This document shows positions 63,758 through 64,000 of a DNA stretch of 64,000 nt, piece by piece. The notes under the pieces were generated by a model. The model saw only the letters and a program-made list of their open reading frames with translations, did no database searches and was not told the origin of the DNA. This DNA is from DASQPA01 sp963757335. GTDB taxonomy: Bacteria > Acidobacteriota > Thermoanaerobaculia > Multivoradales > UBA5704. Position numbers and translations under genes: made by a program. Positions within the stretch are counted from its first letter, which is position 1. Each line of letters begins with the position of its first letter. The DNA is taken from assembly GCA_963757335.1 (NCBI GenBank), contig CAVWRJ010000021.1, forward strand, positions 1 to 64,000, written 5' to 3'.

Positions 63758-64000
63758 GGGCTCTTCGCCCTCTCCTCCTCGCCGCCGTTCTCCTGGCGCC
63801 CGGTTTCGCCGGGCAGGCCCAGGTGCCTGTCACCGTGCCGGTTCCTGCCCCGACCGCTTCGATCGACGCCAATAAAGCGCTCGTCCGGCGCTACATCGAA
63901 GAGGCGCTCTCCGGGGGTGACCTGAAGGTGCTCGACGATCTCGTGGCCCCCAACTACGTCGACAACTCTCCGGGCGCCGAGGACGGCCGCGGTCCGGGGG
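63754..64000 (+). CDS. Exported SnoaL-like protein, cut by the window edge
   Basis: The ATG at 63754 overlaps the stop of the previous gene. The 82 residues seen start with a signal peptide (MRALRPLLLAAVLLAPGFAG). The sequence that follows, NKALVRRYIEEALSGGDLKV then LDDLVAPNYVDNSPGAED, is the usual beginning of a SnoaL-like/ester cyclase-like domain (a cone-shaped alpha+beta barrel). The catalytic end is outside the window, so function is open. The reading frame stays open to the last base. Confidence 0.7.
   Translation, partial: MRALRPLLLAAVLLAPGFAGQAQVPVTVPVPAPTASIDANKALVRRYIEEALSGGDLKVLDDLVAPNYVDNSPGAEDGRGPG

Overview
The window is very GC-rich bacterial DNA (protein-coding parts clearly above 65 % by eye), densely packed, with no rRNA, tRNA, CRISPR array or insertion sequence that I can recognise. 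The gene set points to an Acidobacteriota genome, most like the Thermoanaerobaculia group: an orphan MacB/FtsX permease of the acidobacterial duplicated type, a DUF1800 protein, PD40-M28 and S9 peptidases, an M2 (ACE-like) peptidase, PKD proteins, and a secreted protein ending in the 'PCRVVDTR' domain. This placement is inference from gene content.

Layout. 1-5.4 kb: a degenerate 21-bp repeat array, a PIN toxin with its antitoxin, a MocR regulator divergent from an AhpD-like gene, and an arylsulfotransferase-like lipoprotein. 5.6-9.9 kb: a Gly/Ser-rich secreted protein, an amidohydrolase, a radical SAM protein and a hicAB pair of unusually low GC. 10-16 kb: a tamA-tamB operon with a terminator. 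16-20.4 kb: an operon for a propeller lipoprotein, a single-Cys redoxin-like anchor, an ADOP permease and a tiny secreted 4-Cys peptide. 20.4-21.3 kb: second 21-bp array. 21.3-29 kb: a basic hypothetical protein, a PQQ-type propeller, DUF1800 and a large LVIVD/PKD protein. 29.3-33.1 kb: histidine kinase, SRPBCC protein, YebC and a hypothetical protein. 33.2-41.7 kb: S9 peptidase, secreted WFF-domain protein, FMN alpha-hydroxy-acid oxidase, PD40-M28-PDZ protein and methyltransferase. 41.7-42.2 kb: third 21-bp array. 43.5-49.7 kb: the housekeeping cluster rpsP-khpA-rimM-trmD-rplS-rnhB followed by a TPR protein. 49.8-55.7 kb: deoxyhypusine-synthase-like protein, isocitrate dehydrogenase, molybdopterin oxidoreductase and rarA. 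55.7-64 kb: DsbD, aminotransferase, M2 peptidase, RmlC-like cupin, GT2, DUF456, a small Cys-rich protein and a partial SnoaL-like protein.

Three non-coding signals stand out. First, a roughly 90-bp dispersed palindrome is present in five full copies and one half copy. Its core is conserved, while its outer arms differ from copy to copy yet stay self-complementary. One copy lies in frame inside the DUF1800 gene, and two exactly fill convergent gene junctions. Second, three intergenic arrays have different consensus sequences but the same 20-21-bp period, each built on a short palindrome. Third, a second dispersed repeat of about 60 bp sits at the 3' ends of two minus-strand genes and supplies the tail of the MocR protein.

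About ten genes are split by single-base frameshifts, both insertions and deletions. This looks more like indel errors in a long-read assembly than real decay. I annotate these as single genes and state where the frame changes. Exact frameshift bases and several start codons are my estimates.
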